DNA of 64,000 nucleotides, from assembly GCF_017897595.1 (NCBI RefSeq), contig NZ_JAGKIK010000020.1, forward strand, positions 1 to 64,000, given 5' to 3'. The notes under the pieces are model-generated. The model had not been told where the DNA came from. It was given only the letters and a program-made list of their open reading frames with translations, and made no database searches. Position numbers and translations under genes: made by a program. How positions within the stretch are numbered: position 1 is the first letter of the stretch; each line of letters begins with the position of its first letter. The DNA is from Aquimarina sp. U1-2. GTDB taxonomy: Bacteria; Bacteroidota; Bacteroidia; Flavobacteriales; Flavobacteriaceae. Shown in pieces: positions 45,677 to 56,200 of this stretch.

Positions 45677-48600
45677 ATAAAGGGTTTGTATATTTTACTG
45701 TATGCATTTTACCCGATTGTACCTGACCAGGTAGCACATATCGTAGTTCAGTTTTATATTTACCTTTTCTCATTACTGGAAAAGGCTCTGTGATTAGTTT
45801 CAGGTATTTATTTGATGCACCTTGAGATTCTGAGTTAACTAATTGATATCGCAGATCTTCAAAGTCTTGGTGATAATAGTGTGTTAAATTATACCTAAAT
45901 GGATTATGCACATCAATATCACTAGTATATCCATTCTCTAAATATGTTAAGTACCATGACTGCGGTTCTACGCCTTCTAGTGGAGGAACCCCAACTTTAT
46001 CAGTATCTCTACTTACGGTAATTGTACCTTCAAAAGGATAATGTTTATATAAAAGCGGATAGATTTGATCTGTGTAATATGAATCATCGGGTATTGCTTT
46101 TATAAGTACAAGAGGAACATTTGCTGTATACTCATTCCCAACCAATTCTGAAAGATCAAAGGGTTCTATCGGATCAATTCCTAGAGATAACGTAAGTCCG
46201 TAGGGGTATGTAAAATAATCATAATAAGTTTCACTTTCTCTCATTGCACGCATCTTGCGGTCAAATGTAGTATACTCGCTTGTTCTGAACTCAAATGAGA
46301 GTAGCTCTCTCTCTTCTCCTTGAACAATGACGCCCTCTACTTTTCTATTTTTAACTTCAACATCAGATTCGGTGACATTTTTTCCAGACTGCCCTTTAAA
46401 AGATCCTGTCTTATCATTTTCAGAAGCTGTATCACCATTCAACTCTTTACTAGAATACGTATCTTTTACGTTAGCGCCAATATCTCCATCAGACGGTGGT
46501 ATAAGTAAAATTTGAACTGCGTAATCAGTTTGCGTATTAATTTCTTGCGGAATCGTAAATGTGAGTTGTTTTTTACCCGAGTTATATCCAAAGTCTTTAG
46601 TAAGCGTACTACCTGCAGAAGAAGTCATCGCCATAGACTTAGTCCATCCTGGAACAGCATCAAATAAGTATGATTGCCCTCTTTTTAAGTTGATATATCC
46701 GGTATTGTATTCTTTAGCAAAGAAATTTTGCTGCCCAATAACGGGATACATATATGCGATATTATGTTCGGGTATTGTTTTAGGTGCCTCGCCTGTCGTA
46801 AAGTTCACTTCTTTACTTTCTATAGCTACCTTACCTTCATCTAAAATCTTTTGCCAGTTTCCGTTTACAAATTCTTCAAAATGAACCTGTATGTATCCTT
46901 TTATATTCGAATTTGGTGGTAAGATTTCATGGGAGTAAAATACGGCGACATCATTACGATCGTTCCATTTAATCTCACCTTCGATAGGCTTGCCATCTTT
47001 GGTTACGTCAAACTGATCTAATAGTATTTTATACTTTCTATCTCCTGTTTCATCGGGAATTTCAAAAACCTTATTGATTTGGAGATTAAACGCTACTTGA
47101 GGAGCTGCAAATACATCTACATCTGCAGCTCCTTCTTTTGGAGTCATATCACTAATAACAACAATACCATCCAGGACACTTCCTCCTACAATTTCACATT
47201 TTTCGCCTAATTCTATTTTGAATCTGAAACGACCTTTGATAAGCCCTCCTAAAAGGTTGTAATGCCCACCTAAATATCCCTGAAACCATGCAGGGTTAGG
47301 CAGTCTAGCCTGTAAAATTACGGCTCCACCCCCTTTAATAATGGGTATCTTCTTTTTAATGCCAAAAAGTTTGAAATTTAGTCCAAGTTCACCTTGCAAA
47401 TATGCATAAGACTGCCCGTTGGCATACCAGCCGTTAAGTCCTATTTGTTCTGTACTTCCTTTACAGCGAGCATCTCCATAGTCTTTAATCATAATATCGA
47501 AACCGATACCTGCATCAAAACGTGCATAAAAGATCAAGAATCGTAAATCTCCAGTAGTTACACTAAGATGTGCACCAAAGGCTAAACCTTTTCCGGCCTC
47601 AAGAGCGTTGAGATCTCGCGTATAGTCTAACTCTGAAGCATCTATTCCTAGAATCTCGGCTACAATGGCAGGTGGTGGCGGGCTTCCAGGAAGACCGTCG
47701 CCTGCCATAAAATAACTATTCGTTTCTAATTTAAGAATACCCAAATTGAGAGCAATACCAATAGGATCTTCTGGAGTTCCTATTAGAATATGCCATTCAT
47801 CAGGTGCTACGTATAAATCCATCCACCCAGCTCTACCCGAAGGCCCTACACCCTTTAAAATACCAAAATTGATATAGATTTCTGAGGTGGAATGTAGAAT
47901 ATCATTTTCAAAATCGTACCCAATAAATACGTCAACACTCATGGCACCGCTAGGTGGAGAAGCTGGTAATGCGATTGTACCCCCAACACTGGCAATATCT
48001 CCTAAATTATCTTTAAGGGTATCAAAAAAGTCACCTGGTAATGCTGCTACCAACTCTCCGTGACCTTTGAAGTAAATATCTCGAAGTCCGCCAGACTTTT
48101 TAAAAGTCATTCCAAATTCTACAGTAGCGTGAAAAAGTTCTTCCGAATTTTGTGTAATAATACCTACTGAAGCTTTTACACCTAATCCACTATTTTTATC
48201 GGGTTCATATATCACCCCAGAAGAAGATGCTCCTATTTGAGTAAATGCAGCATTGGGATTATTGGTTACTCCGGCCATTTTCATACGGTTAGAGGCGCCA
48301 CCTCCAAAAGAATTAAGGGCAAAACCTGTAAATATGGGTATTCCTGATGGTATGGTTACACTAGCATCAGCGAACCAATATCTAAATTCTGGTGTTCTAC
48401 CAAATAGCGCTTTGGCCTCTACATCTAATTGTACTCCTTTGGTAAATTTTGCTGCGATTGACCCTGCAAAACCTTTACCATAGGTAGGATCATTTTCAAA
48501 AATAAAAATAGCCCCTTTGAGTTCCATACCTGCTACTTCCATCTCAATAAAAACACGCTCTAGCTTAACGCCATCGAATTTCCATTTATCACGACCATCG

Positions 48601-50375
48601 GTATCATCTAGCTTTGCTTGAATTACTAAGGTCGAACCACCTCCATTACCTCCATCTGATGCAGATGTGAGGTTAATATTAAAATTAAAGAGCAATTCTG
48701 CGGTTTTACCCCCTGGAGGAGTTCTTAAACCTATTTCATTCACTGTTAGCGGAAAATTAGCAATTTTCATCTCTCCTCGATACCCAAAATAGGTAACCGA
48801 AAATTTTGGTGATTCTGTCTGCAACAACAAGTTTTCAAAAACGATACCTTTAAAATCAACAGTTTTATCATTAGATTGTGCTACACCTTCTGAATCATTA
48901 TTTCCAAGTCCCGAAGCTATATTTACTGTTCCATGAAGATTAGCTTTAGGTCTAAATTTACCATCTTTAACCTTCATTTCAATGTATGACTCTTTGGTGA
49001 GCACTACCTGTGCGTTCCAAACATCAAAAGCTATATCTTTAGTACTTGAGACTTGAAGAGTATACTCATCAGGTTGAATAATTGCAGCGTATTCTAAACG
49101 ATCTACTTTGGATACGGGTAGTATAATTTCACCATTAAACTCCCCGGCTTTTATAGAGTTCGTCTCTATTTCTATCAAAAATCTGTCTAATGAAAATTGC
49201 CATTTTGAAGCCGATCCTTCATCGATATTAATGATATTTTCTGCATAAAATCTTCCTGTAATTCCTTGTGAATCTATAATCAGGTTCGTGGCACCAAAGG
49301 TTGTTCTTTTATTGCTATTTTTTTTGCTAAATTCTTTAGGTAATACAACCTCTAACGTATTGATATATACCCCGCGCCACAGATCAGGATTTTCACTGTA
49401 ATACTTACTCAGATAGTTAGAAGGCATAGCCGGATCATTACGCAAATCACTTAAATCAAATACAGCTGTATTTAATCTAAATGTAGTTCCTTTAAGACCT
49501 CGTATTCCGAATTCTGGCAGAGAAATATTCACTACGATATCATTCCAGTCTCCTACTACCGTAGAGAAATCTGATTCTACATATCCTAATCGTTCTTTTC
49601 CATCGGCATCTACCGGATATAAAAAAGAATTTGCAAATTTAATATGAGCATCAATACCTAATTCTTTAAAACCAGAACAATCGATTAATGCATATGTTGC
49701 CGGATCCTCAAAACTACCATTAAGAGTCACTAAAACTTTACCGCTATCAAAATTAAAAGTGAATTGTGAAATTAGAGCTAATTTAGCATCACCTACGATT
49801 CCCCCCTCGTGTGAAAGCTTAATATTATTTCCTCCAAGTATTAATGTTCCTTTGGGAGTATCGATTTTAAGAAATACGGTAAGTTCGGTATATGCTGGTT
49901 TAAAAACGGCTTTAGCAACTCCTACAGTGTAGGTTACATTACTGATCGTTTGAGGCCTAATAGCTACAGGTAATTCTCCTAAGCCATCTTCATCTAATAA
50001 GTCTACATAGTTTCCGGTCTCATCGATAGTAGCAAAGGTATTGTTTGCCATATCTAACCATTTCTTGTTTATTAAAGAATCCTGAGTGTTAAAAGCATAT
50101 CCTTCTTCTTGAAATTTTTGGGTTACAGCCGTCGAAACCACTTCGGCAACATCAAACTTCTCTAAAGACTCAAAATTGCGAAATGTTTTTACAGAAAGTG
50201 CCGTTTTGTTTGTTGTATTAACAGAAGAAGTATGCGTTTCTTCTGTTTTTTTATCAACCTCAACATTACTTTTATCTTCTGAATCTACGGTATTTTTGTC
50301 ATTATTAGCATGAGCTAGTATTGCTGAAAGCCATAAAAAAGAAAATAATATATAAAAATGTAATTTTTTTGCCAT
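45669..50375 (-). CDS. Secreted giant protein of unknown family (beta-rich) with Big_5-like domain
   Basis: 1568 residues. A signal peptide is clear (FYILFSFLWLSAILAHA), followed by an acidic, Thr/Ser-rich linker to about residue 60. Residues about 100-720 are long runs of alternating beta strands (TLILGGNNIKLSHEGGIVGD, WKFDGVKLERVFIEMEVAGM). A Gly-rich segment follows (GIPIFTGFALNSFGGGASNR at about 690-710). Residues about 720-1070 continue this pattern, with PPPPAIVAEILGIDASE near 915. A Big_5/SbsA-like Ig domain starts near 1073 (DMTPKEGAADVDVFAAPQV). No enzyme motif or sorting domain is seen. I do not recognise the main family. It sits between the small envelope genes and the FN3 gene, coupled to the latter. 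Confidence 0.75.
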   Translation of the reverse strand: MAKKLHFYILFSFLWLSAILAHANNDKNTVDSEDKSNVEVDKKTEETHTSSVNTTNKTALSVKTFRNFESLEKFDVAEVVSTAVTQKFQEEGYAFNTQDSLINKKWLDMANNTFATIDETGNYVDLLDEDGLGELPVAIRPQTISNVTYTVGVAKAVFKPAYTELTVFLKIDTPKGTLILGGNNIKLSHEGGIVGDAKLALISQFTFNFDSGKVLVTLNGSFEDPATYALIDCSGFKELGIDAHIKFANSFLYPVDADGKERLGYVESDFSTVVGDWNDIVVNISLPEFGIRGLKGTTFRLNTAVFDLSDLRNDPAMPSNYLSKYYSENPDLWRGVYINTLEVVLPKEFSKKNSNKRTTFGATNLIIDSQGITGRFYAENIINIDEGSASKWQFSLDRFLIEIETNSIKAGEFNGEIILPVSKVDRLEYAAIIQPDEYTLQVSSTKDIAFDVWNAQVVLTKESYIEMKVKDGKFRPKANLHGTVNIASGLGNNDSEGVAQSNDKTVDFKGIVFENLLLQTESPKFSVTYFGYRGEMKIANFPLTVNEIGLRTPPGGKTAELLFNFNINLTSASDGGNGGGSTLVIQAKLDDTDGRDKWKFDGVKLERVFIEMEVAGMELKGAIFIFENDPTYGKGFAGSIAAKFTKGVQLDVEAKALFGRTPEFRYWFADASVTIPSGIPIFTGFALNSFGGGASNRMKMAGVTNNPNAAFTQIGASSSGVIYEPDKNSGLGVKASVGIITQNSEELFHATVEFGMTFKKSGGLRDIYFKGHGELVAALPGDFFDTLKDNLGDIASVGGTIALPASPPSGAMSVDVFIGYDFENDILHSTSEIYINFGILKGVGPSGRAGWMDLYVAPDEWHILIGTPEDPIGIALNLGILKLETNSYFMAGDGLPGSPPPPAIVAEILGIDASELDYTRDLNALEAGKGLAFGAHLSVTTGDLRFLIFYARFDAGIGFDIMIKDYGDARCKGSTEQIGLNGWYANGQSYAYLQGELGLNFKLFGIKKKIPIIKGGGAVILQARLPNPAWFQGYLGGHYNLLGGLIKGRFRFKIELGEKCEIVGGSVLDGIVVISDMTPKEGAADVDVFAAPQVAFNLQINKVFEIPDETGDRKYKILLDQFDVTKDGKPIEGEIKWNDRNDVAVFYSHEILPPNSNIKGYIQVHFEEFVNGNWQKILDEGKVAIESKEVNFTTGEAPKTIPEHNIAYMYPVIGQQNFFAKEYNTGYINLKRGQSYLFDAVPGWTKSMAMTSSAGSTLTKDFGYNSGKKQLTFTIPQEINTQTDYAVQILLIPPSDGDIGANVKDTYSSKELNGDTASENDKTGSFKGQSGKNVTESDVEVKNRKVEGVIVQGEERELLSFEFRTSEYTTFDRKMRAMRESETYYDYFTYPYGLTLSLGIDPIEPFDLSELVGNEYTANVPLVLIKAIPDDSYYTDQIYPLLYKHYPFEGTITVSRDTDKVGVPPLEGVEPQSWYLTYLENGYTSDIDVHNPFRYNLTHYYHQDFEDLRYQLVNSESQGASNKYLKLITEPFPVMRKGKYKTELRYVLPGQVQSGKMHTVKYTNPLYD

Positions 50376-50442
50376 AGGCTTAAGGCCAATTAATTTGTAT
50401 TCTAATTCCGTTTTGTTTTCTTGCTTTAGCTCTTTATGCTTT

Positions 50443-51276
50443 TTATTCTTTCAAAACATATTCAGCGAGTCTAAATCCTCTCATAAAATCAGGACCGCCA
50501 TAGCTAAACCCATTATCTGTTGATCGAAACCAATCCTGATCCTTGAAAATAAAATCTCCGTTTGAAAGTACCAGCAATGAGCTTTCTACCAAACGTTCTA
50601 CTTCTTCCTTTTTATAAAATTTGGTCGTAATCGTTCTATCGCTTCCATTGTTATTATCAGTAATGATAACTGTAAAATCTCTTTTCACCTCTATTGAGAC
50701 CGGTAATATTCCTTCCCATAGTGCTAAATACTCATCTTCCGGTCCGGGTTCGTAAAAGCTTTTAAACCTGTAAAGTCCAGGGAATGGCTTTTCGGTTTTC
50801 TTAAACAATTGAATACTGTGATATTGAGAAGGTTTCGATTCTGTAAAAGAACTTTTATGTAAAAATTCTATTTGATCAGGGTTCCAATTTGAATACTGTC
50901 CGTCTATACTCTCTACCTCTATGTAATATGTTTGGTCACTCTTTATAATGCCAGCGGGAAATTCAACAGTTTCATCATCTGAAATAGTTGCCGTATAAAT
51001 TGAATTACTCTGACGTAACCAATCCTCTTGAGATTCGTAAATGACTAATTGATAGGTCAAAGTTGAAGCCTCTATATTTGAAGTAAATATTGCAAATCGA
51101 ATATCAATTCCATTATCAAAAGAGTTTTGATAATCAGCGTCATTTCCTCCACAGGATACAGTGGTGATGACCAATAAAGTAAGAATGATTTTTTTCAGTA
51201 TAGTGTTTTCTAAAGAATATAGCCTATTCACAATAAAAACAACTGGTATCGATAACAATAAAATAAATGCAATCAT
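50443..51276 (-). CDS. Envelope protein, probable lipoprotein with an extra N-terminal helix
   Basis: 277 residues. The frame begins with a hydrophobic helix (MIAFILLLSIPVVFIVNRLY). A second one follows and ends in a lipobox-like LLVITTVSCGGN. The second looks like a normal lipoprotein signal (starting near ILKKIILTL), but no ATG, GTG or TTG precedes it closely, so I keep the ATG at 51276. The mature part is beta-rich: residues about 55-160 are FN3-like (ASTLTYQLVIYESQEDWLRQ, YYIEVESIDGQYSNWNPDQI), then a C-terminal domain with DRTITTKFYKKEEVERLVES. It lies 67 bp upstream of the 1568-residue gene. Function unknown. Confidence 0.7.
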   Translation of the reverse strand: MIAFILLLSIPVVFIVNRLYSLENTILKKIILTLLVITTVSCGGNDADYQNSFDNGIDIRFAIFTSNIEASTLTYQLVIYESQEDWLRQSNSIYTATISDDETVEFPAGIIKSDQTYYIEVESIDGQYSNWNPDQIEFLHKSSFTESKPSQYHSIQLFKKTEKPFPGLYRFKSFYEPGPEDEYLALWEGILPVSIEVKRDFTVIITDNNNGSDRTITTKFYKKEEVERLVESSLLVLSNGDFIFKDQDWFRSTDNGFSYGGPDFMRGFRLAEYVLKE

Positions 51277-51499
51277 AGTTTTCTGGGGCGAAAATTAGAA
51301 GGACGAATATACAAAAATTAACTATACGTTAACAAAAATTTTTGATTTTTAATTAAAGTCGGTCCCAAGATTTGATAAGTCTTTAGTCTGTAAAGAAAAA
51401 AGTATTTAAAAAATTAAATATTTAGACACTTATAAGATATTGAATATGTTTGATAATTATCCTTTTTATGCTATGCTCGATATTACAAATGTATATCCT

Positions 51500-52162
51500 T
51501 TATTTCTTTTTCCCGTTTGACTTAAATATACCCGAAAAACCTTTTAAAAAATTATTAATTCCTTCATATCTATTTGGAAAACCTGAGGGTTTTACTCCTT
51601 CTTCTCTGTAATCCTTAATTTGAAAATAAGCACTAATAGGAATAATTATTAAACCCAAAAGACCTGAAATTGTTAGTAAATATCCTAATATAATAGTGAT
51701 CACACGTCTAAATTTGACATTATGACCTTTGATTTTATGATCATTTATAGAACAAAAGTTTATTGAACTGTTTAAGTCGTTTTTATCTTCTAAGATCAGT
51801 TTTACACTAGTAATAAATCTGAGATCCTTTTTAGTAATTTTTTTAGGTATTTCGTTTTTGTAGCTCTGTTTATTTGAGATGATATTATATTCATACAATA
51901 GATTCATCAGTGCTTTTTCATCCCTTTCCGGAGTATAAAATTGCATTAAAAAACTCATTGTATCTTTCTTTATTCTTAGGTTCAAATAATTATTATTTGC
52001 GTTATGAAAATTAAGCGCAATAGAATCTATGGTGCTAAATTCAAAAGTAGCTGTACCAACACTTTTCCCTCCTATAATAATATCTGGACCTAATTTAAAA
52101 GTGATCATTCCTGCTAATAGAAAGTAGAATATGGTTGTTATTATAAATTTGTTTTCAATCAT
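51500..52162 (-). CDS. Small membrane protein of unknown function next to the putative toxin-immunity pair
   Basis: 220 residues with two membrane helices, one at the N terminus (KFIITTIFYFLLAGMITFKL) and one around residues 151-175 (VITIILGYLLTISGLLGLII). The basic tail after the second helix (YREEGVKPSGFPNRYEG) should face the cytoplasm. The loop between the helices would be exported. No known family. It follows the beta-propeller gene by 18 bp and is followed by a 223-bp gap. By eye this part is more AT-rich than the flanking large genes, which would fit recent acquisition. It may be a second immunity protein or cargo. Confidence 0.65.
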   Translation of the reverse strand: MIENKFIITTIFYFLLAGMITFKLGPDIIIGGKSVGTATFEFSTIDSIALNFHNANNNYLNLRIKKDTMSFLMQFYTPERDEKALMNLLYEYNIISNKQSYKNEIPKKITKKDLRFITSVKLILEDKNDLNSSINFCSINDHKIKGHNVKFRRVITIILGYLLTISGLLGLIIIPISAYFQIKDYREEGVKPSGFPNRYEGINNFLKGFSGIFKSNGKKK

Positions 52163-52180
52163 AACACATCACACTTGAAA

Positions 52181-53200
52181 TTATTCATCTTTTTTAAAAA
52201 TATGTAAAACGTTTTTATTATCCATTACAAATAAGTATGGGTCGAAATATTTTAATGGTTGACCAGCAGGAAAACTAACACCTGTTTCTTCATGCATCCA
52301 ATCAAAAACCAAAGTTTTGGTATTGAATGCTCCAATTTGTCCTTTACGCCAATCGGTAGTGATAATATGATCGCCGACCAATACGAAATTATCGCGTTGA
52401 GAATCAAATATTGTTGGATCGTGTACTTTTTCAAAATCCATAAACAAAGTTCGATTATAAACTCCATTTACTATATCAACCTCGAAATACCCAATACTAG
52501 TAATACCTTTCAATTTACCGTCGGACTCATCTAATGCATAGTTTGAATTGTTACATTCTTCTATTTTCCATAATAAACTTCCATCTTCTATATTCACTCC
52601 TATTAAAATATCATCTTGTAATCCTATTACAAGTACGGTTTTATATACTGTCAAGAGGATTTGTATACAGACTTGTTTCCTGAATTGATCTTCGAAATCA
52701 AACTTCCACAATATTTGTCCTTTGTCGAAAGAGAATTTTTGTATTTCGTTAGTACTAATTCCAAACAAATAACTGTCGAAAATTTTAATGCTTACCGCTG
52801 TTTTATTGTTCCATATAATTCTATCTTGTTCAAAATCATAAAACACGTACTCAGACTTAGAATATATGTCTCTTGATTTATATAAAATTTTCTTACCTTC
52901 ATAAACACCACTATCATGACCTACCTTATAATCTTTTACCTCAACAGGCATGTTAATTTTATCATTTTTCAGGTTCAATGTATGTGCTCGACCGTTAGTG
53001 CTATCCTGAACGAGTATAATATCATCTACTAAATTTTCAATTAAAAACAGCTGAAAGGAAGTTGATATAGTTTTTAAAAGATTCAAATTTTTGATTGAAT
53101 ATATTAGAATTTGATCCTCTATTGCATGATAAAAATAACTATCACAAACCCCAACAGAGTAGATTGATTTTACATCATGTATTTCTTTTATTTTTTTCAT
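52181..53200 (-). CDS. PQQ/WD-like beta-propeller protein, candidate immunity protein
   Basis: 339 residues with no signal peptide, so cytoplasmic. It consists of about six to seven repeating beta-sheet blades of about 45 residues, such as IKNLNLLKTISTS, FEQDRIIWNNKTAVSIKIFD, FDKGQILWKFDFEDQF, VNIEDGSLLWKIEECN and FNTKTLVFDWMHEE. These are typical of PQQ-like propellers. Its ATG follows directly after the stop codon of the 2054-residue TANFOR protein gene, with 0 bp between. A cytoplasmic protein coupled to a secreted protein with a C-terminal nuclease-like domain is the normal arrangement for toxin and immunity genes. That role is inferred, and the protein could instead be a regulator. Confidence 0.75.
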   Translation of the reverse strand: MKKIKEIHDVKSIYSVGVCDSYFYHAIEDQILIYSIKNLNLLKTISTSFQLFLIENLVDDIILVQDSTNGRAHTLNLKNDKINMPVEVKDYKVGHDSGVYEGKKILYKSRDIYSKSEYVFYDFEQDRIIWNNKTAVSIKIFDSYLFGISTNEIQKFSFDKGQILWKFDFEDQFRKQVCIQILLTVYKTVLVIGLQDDILIGVNIEDGSLLWKIEECNNSNYALDESDGKLKGITSIGYFEVDIVNGVYNRTLFMDFEKVHDPTIFDSQRDNFVLVGDHIITTDWRKGQIGAFNTKTLVFDWMHEETGVSFPAGQPLKYFDPYLFVMDNKNVLHIFKKDE

Positions 53201-56200
53201 TTAATAAATAAAGTCAAAAAGTGAATGATTAATTAATAAGCCATCATCTGCTAGGGACTTAACTTCTTCCCAACTACGAATCCGAGTACCGTTGGGGAGA
53301 CTATGTTTTGTAAAAAATCCTGGTCTCACTTCGAACAACTCCTTTGCTTTATCAGAGTTCTTGAATATATTTTGAAACGCAGTTTTCGCTTGTTCCGTAT
53401 TACCATTAAAATAGTATCGAAACTCTTTTCCGCTTTGTAAATATTTATAGAATTGACTGTTTGATCCTGAAGGTATAGCACTAACATTTTTCCAGTTTTT
53501 TAATTCTATTGCACGACTTTTTAAAGTATTCGGATTAAAGAACAAGACATCTAGTTTGTGGCCTGTATCTATGTCTGGAATATTACCTTCAAAACGACTA
53601 AATTTATAACCTCCGCTTGTTAAATCAGTCCATTTAGCATTTAAAGTTTTTAAGGTAAATGTCCCAGCTTTTGCTTTTTTTGCAGTTTGCCCCATTTCCC
53701 TTAGAAAATCGCCTAAACCTGTAGCATTATCGCCTACCTTCACAATTACCTCATCAAGATCCTCGATAATATCTTTGATCATACCTACTCCATCATCAAT
53801 ATTACTATTAGAACTTGGGCATGATGTACACCCTCCTCTGGCTTCTGCCAATTTATCAAATATCTTAGTTAGTTCATCAGAGTACCCTTGTACAAAGCCT
53901 TTATGGTTTTTTACAAGAACTCGTAAAGAGCTAAGTATCTCATCATCTAAGCGCATTTCGGCTCTTTTTGAAATCAATGACCATCCTTCAATAAAATCTG
54001 GATCTTTAAATTTTATCTTTAATCCATCAGAGAATCTCTCAAAATCAGAAGCCAATTTTAATAGTTTATCTTCAGGAAGAAGATTTAGAGTATGCAAAGA
54101 AGGGTCAGAAATATCTAAATCATCAATAAACTTCTTAATTTTACCATATTCAGTCGTTGGTATTTTAGCTAATAAATCTGTCTTGGCAGCACCAACATTA
54201 TATATTTTCGCTTCATCCCAAGCTTTTCGTAAATTAGGATCTGATGAATCTTCTAAACGCTTAATACTACGGGTTATAATATCATCTAGCTCTTGTACGG
54301 ATATTTCTTTTCCTTTATTATTAACTAAATTATAAGCTTTTATTAGTTCCTTCTTCTGGTTGGGACTTGCCTTACTCATTGTGGCAAGGCCTTTCAATCC
54401 TCCGTTCACTAAATCATAAGCTCCTTTGGCTGCAAAAAAGTAACCTACCCACTGAAATTCTTTAGGAAGATTATCGCCTGTTCCAAACTGATATGCCGTT
54501 GATCCTACAGTAAATGTAAAATCCATTAAAGCAAATGCATTTCTACCGATTGTTCTTAATAATATTTTGGAGCCTGCGTTTGCGGCCAACCTAGATGAAG
54601 CAGCTGCAACCCTAACAGCCGAAATAGCGGCAGCTCCTTCTCCAAGTGTAGCGACAGTTATCACTATATTGAAAGTATTCCAAGCCGTGTTTTTTAATCT
54701 TGCTTCAGAAATGTTATTCTTTAAGTGTTCAATAAAGATAACCGGAACTGCGTAACCCTTCCCTTCTATTGCAGGTCTATCCTGATAGATCGAGTTTTCT
54801 GGGATAGGACTAAATGGAGAAACATCTTTAAAAAAATGAATCATTACGAGATCAAAAGGAGAAGAATTAGCTGGTATAAGGTTTACCGGGGCACCACTGC
54901 AATTCCCCAAAGTTTCTTCTGGGTTTTCACAAGTGACTATGTTTACCTTATGAGTACTATTATCATAGCTATACTTATAATTATTTCTATCTCTAACATA
55001 TGAAACTAAAACATAATTCTTGTTCTCTACGTCCCAAGTCAAATCTCCAACAACAGTATACGTATCTGGACTCTCTTCTGCTCTAGCACCAGTTAATCTA
55101 AGTAACTCTTCGAAAAATTTAGTGTACGAGTTATTTGATAAAAAGTTAGTCAACCTTTCTTTCAAATGAAAAACCAAAGGATCATCATCAAAACTTTCTT
55201 TTGGATCTTCTAAAGCTTTTAAAAATGCCCCGGCTTCTTCATTTGATACTGATTTAAGCAATTTGGTAATTATATCTTGGTAGTTTGTACCAAAGAGAGT
55301 GAAAAGATTTCCGTTAAGCATTCTACTTAGCGCCTCTACTTTGATATTTATATTGGTTTGCTGTAGTCTTTCAAACTCTAAGGCATTGATTATTTCATAC
55401 AGCACGTCTCTCTTTTGTTCAAGTCCACTTTCTTCAGAGGGTTTATGCCTTTCACTACCGTTTATAATTTTATCTAATAATCCATCAATGTATGCATCAT
55501 CAATACTTCTGATTACTTTCTTTATCAATGAGACATCACTCTTTCCTTTTATGAAGAAATCATCACCAATAAATATATTATGCTGGAATATATTTTCTAA
55601 TAAATTTTCCTTTTGATCATAAGTTAACGTGTTAATGAAATCATCATTCAAGTAGTATAACGCAGAATAGAATTCTTCTTTAGAAGCATTTGAGCCTAGT
55701 TTTTCATTGTAAGATCCTATATTATTATTGACTGTTTGTAACGCTTTTAAATAAATAGTCAAAGCTCCATCTTGTTCCCAAAATTTGTCTCTAGCTTTTA
55801 TAAAAAGTGCTCTATCGCTACCCCAAAAAACATTACTCAATTGATCAGAAAAATCCTTATTAATTTGTGCAACCAGGATGTCGTAATCAATTTGATCATC
55901 TCCTTTAGAACATAACATCTTTGAAATACCGGTCAAGGCCTGTGAATCCTCATCTGTTTTGATTAAATAATTATACTTGTTAAAAAATTTCTCTCCATCA
56001 GCACATAAATCGCAAGCTTCGGGTGATGAGATTCTTTCTTTCAGTAATGCAGCTCCATTTCTAAAATCTATGGTTGTAAAAGGCTCTAGCTTACCTCCAC
56101 TATTCCAACTCCCCTCTGCTTTATTTTCAAAGGTTTTAGTATATAAATCTATACCACAAAAACCGCTATCTCTATTAAGCTTTCCGACGTATACATTTGT

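Noticed and set aside
53775-54335. 186-codon plus-strand frame inside the TANFOR gene
   Set aside because: Antisense to a 2054-codon frame with clear domains; the product has no recognisable pattern and no upstream signals.
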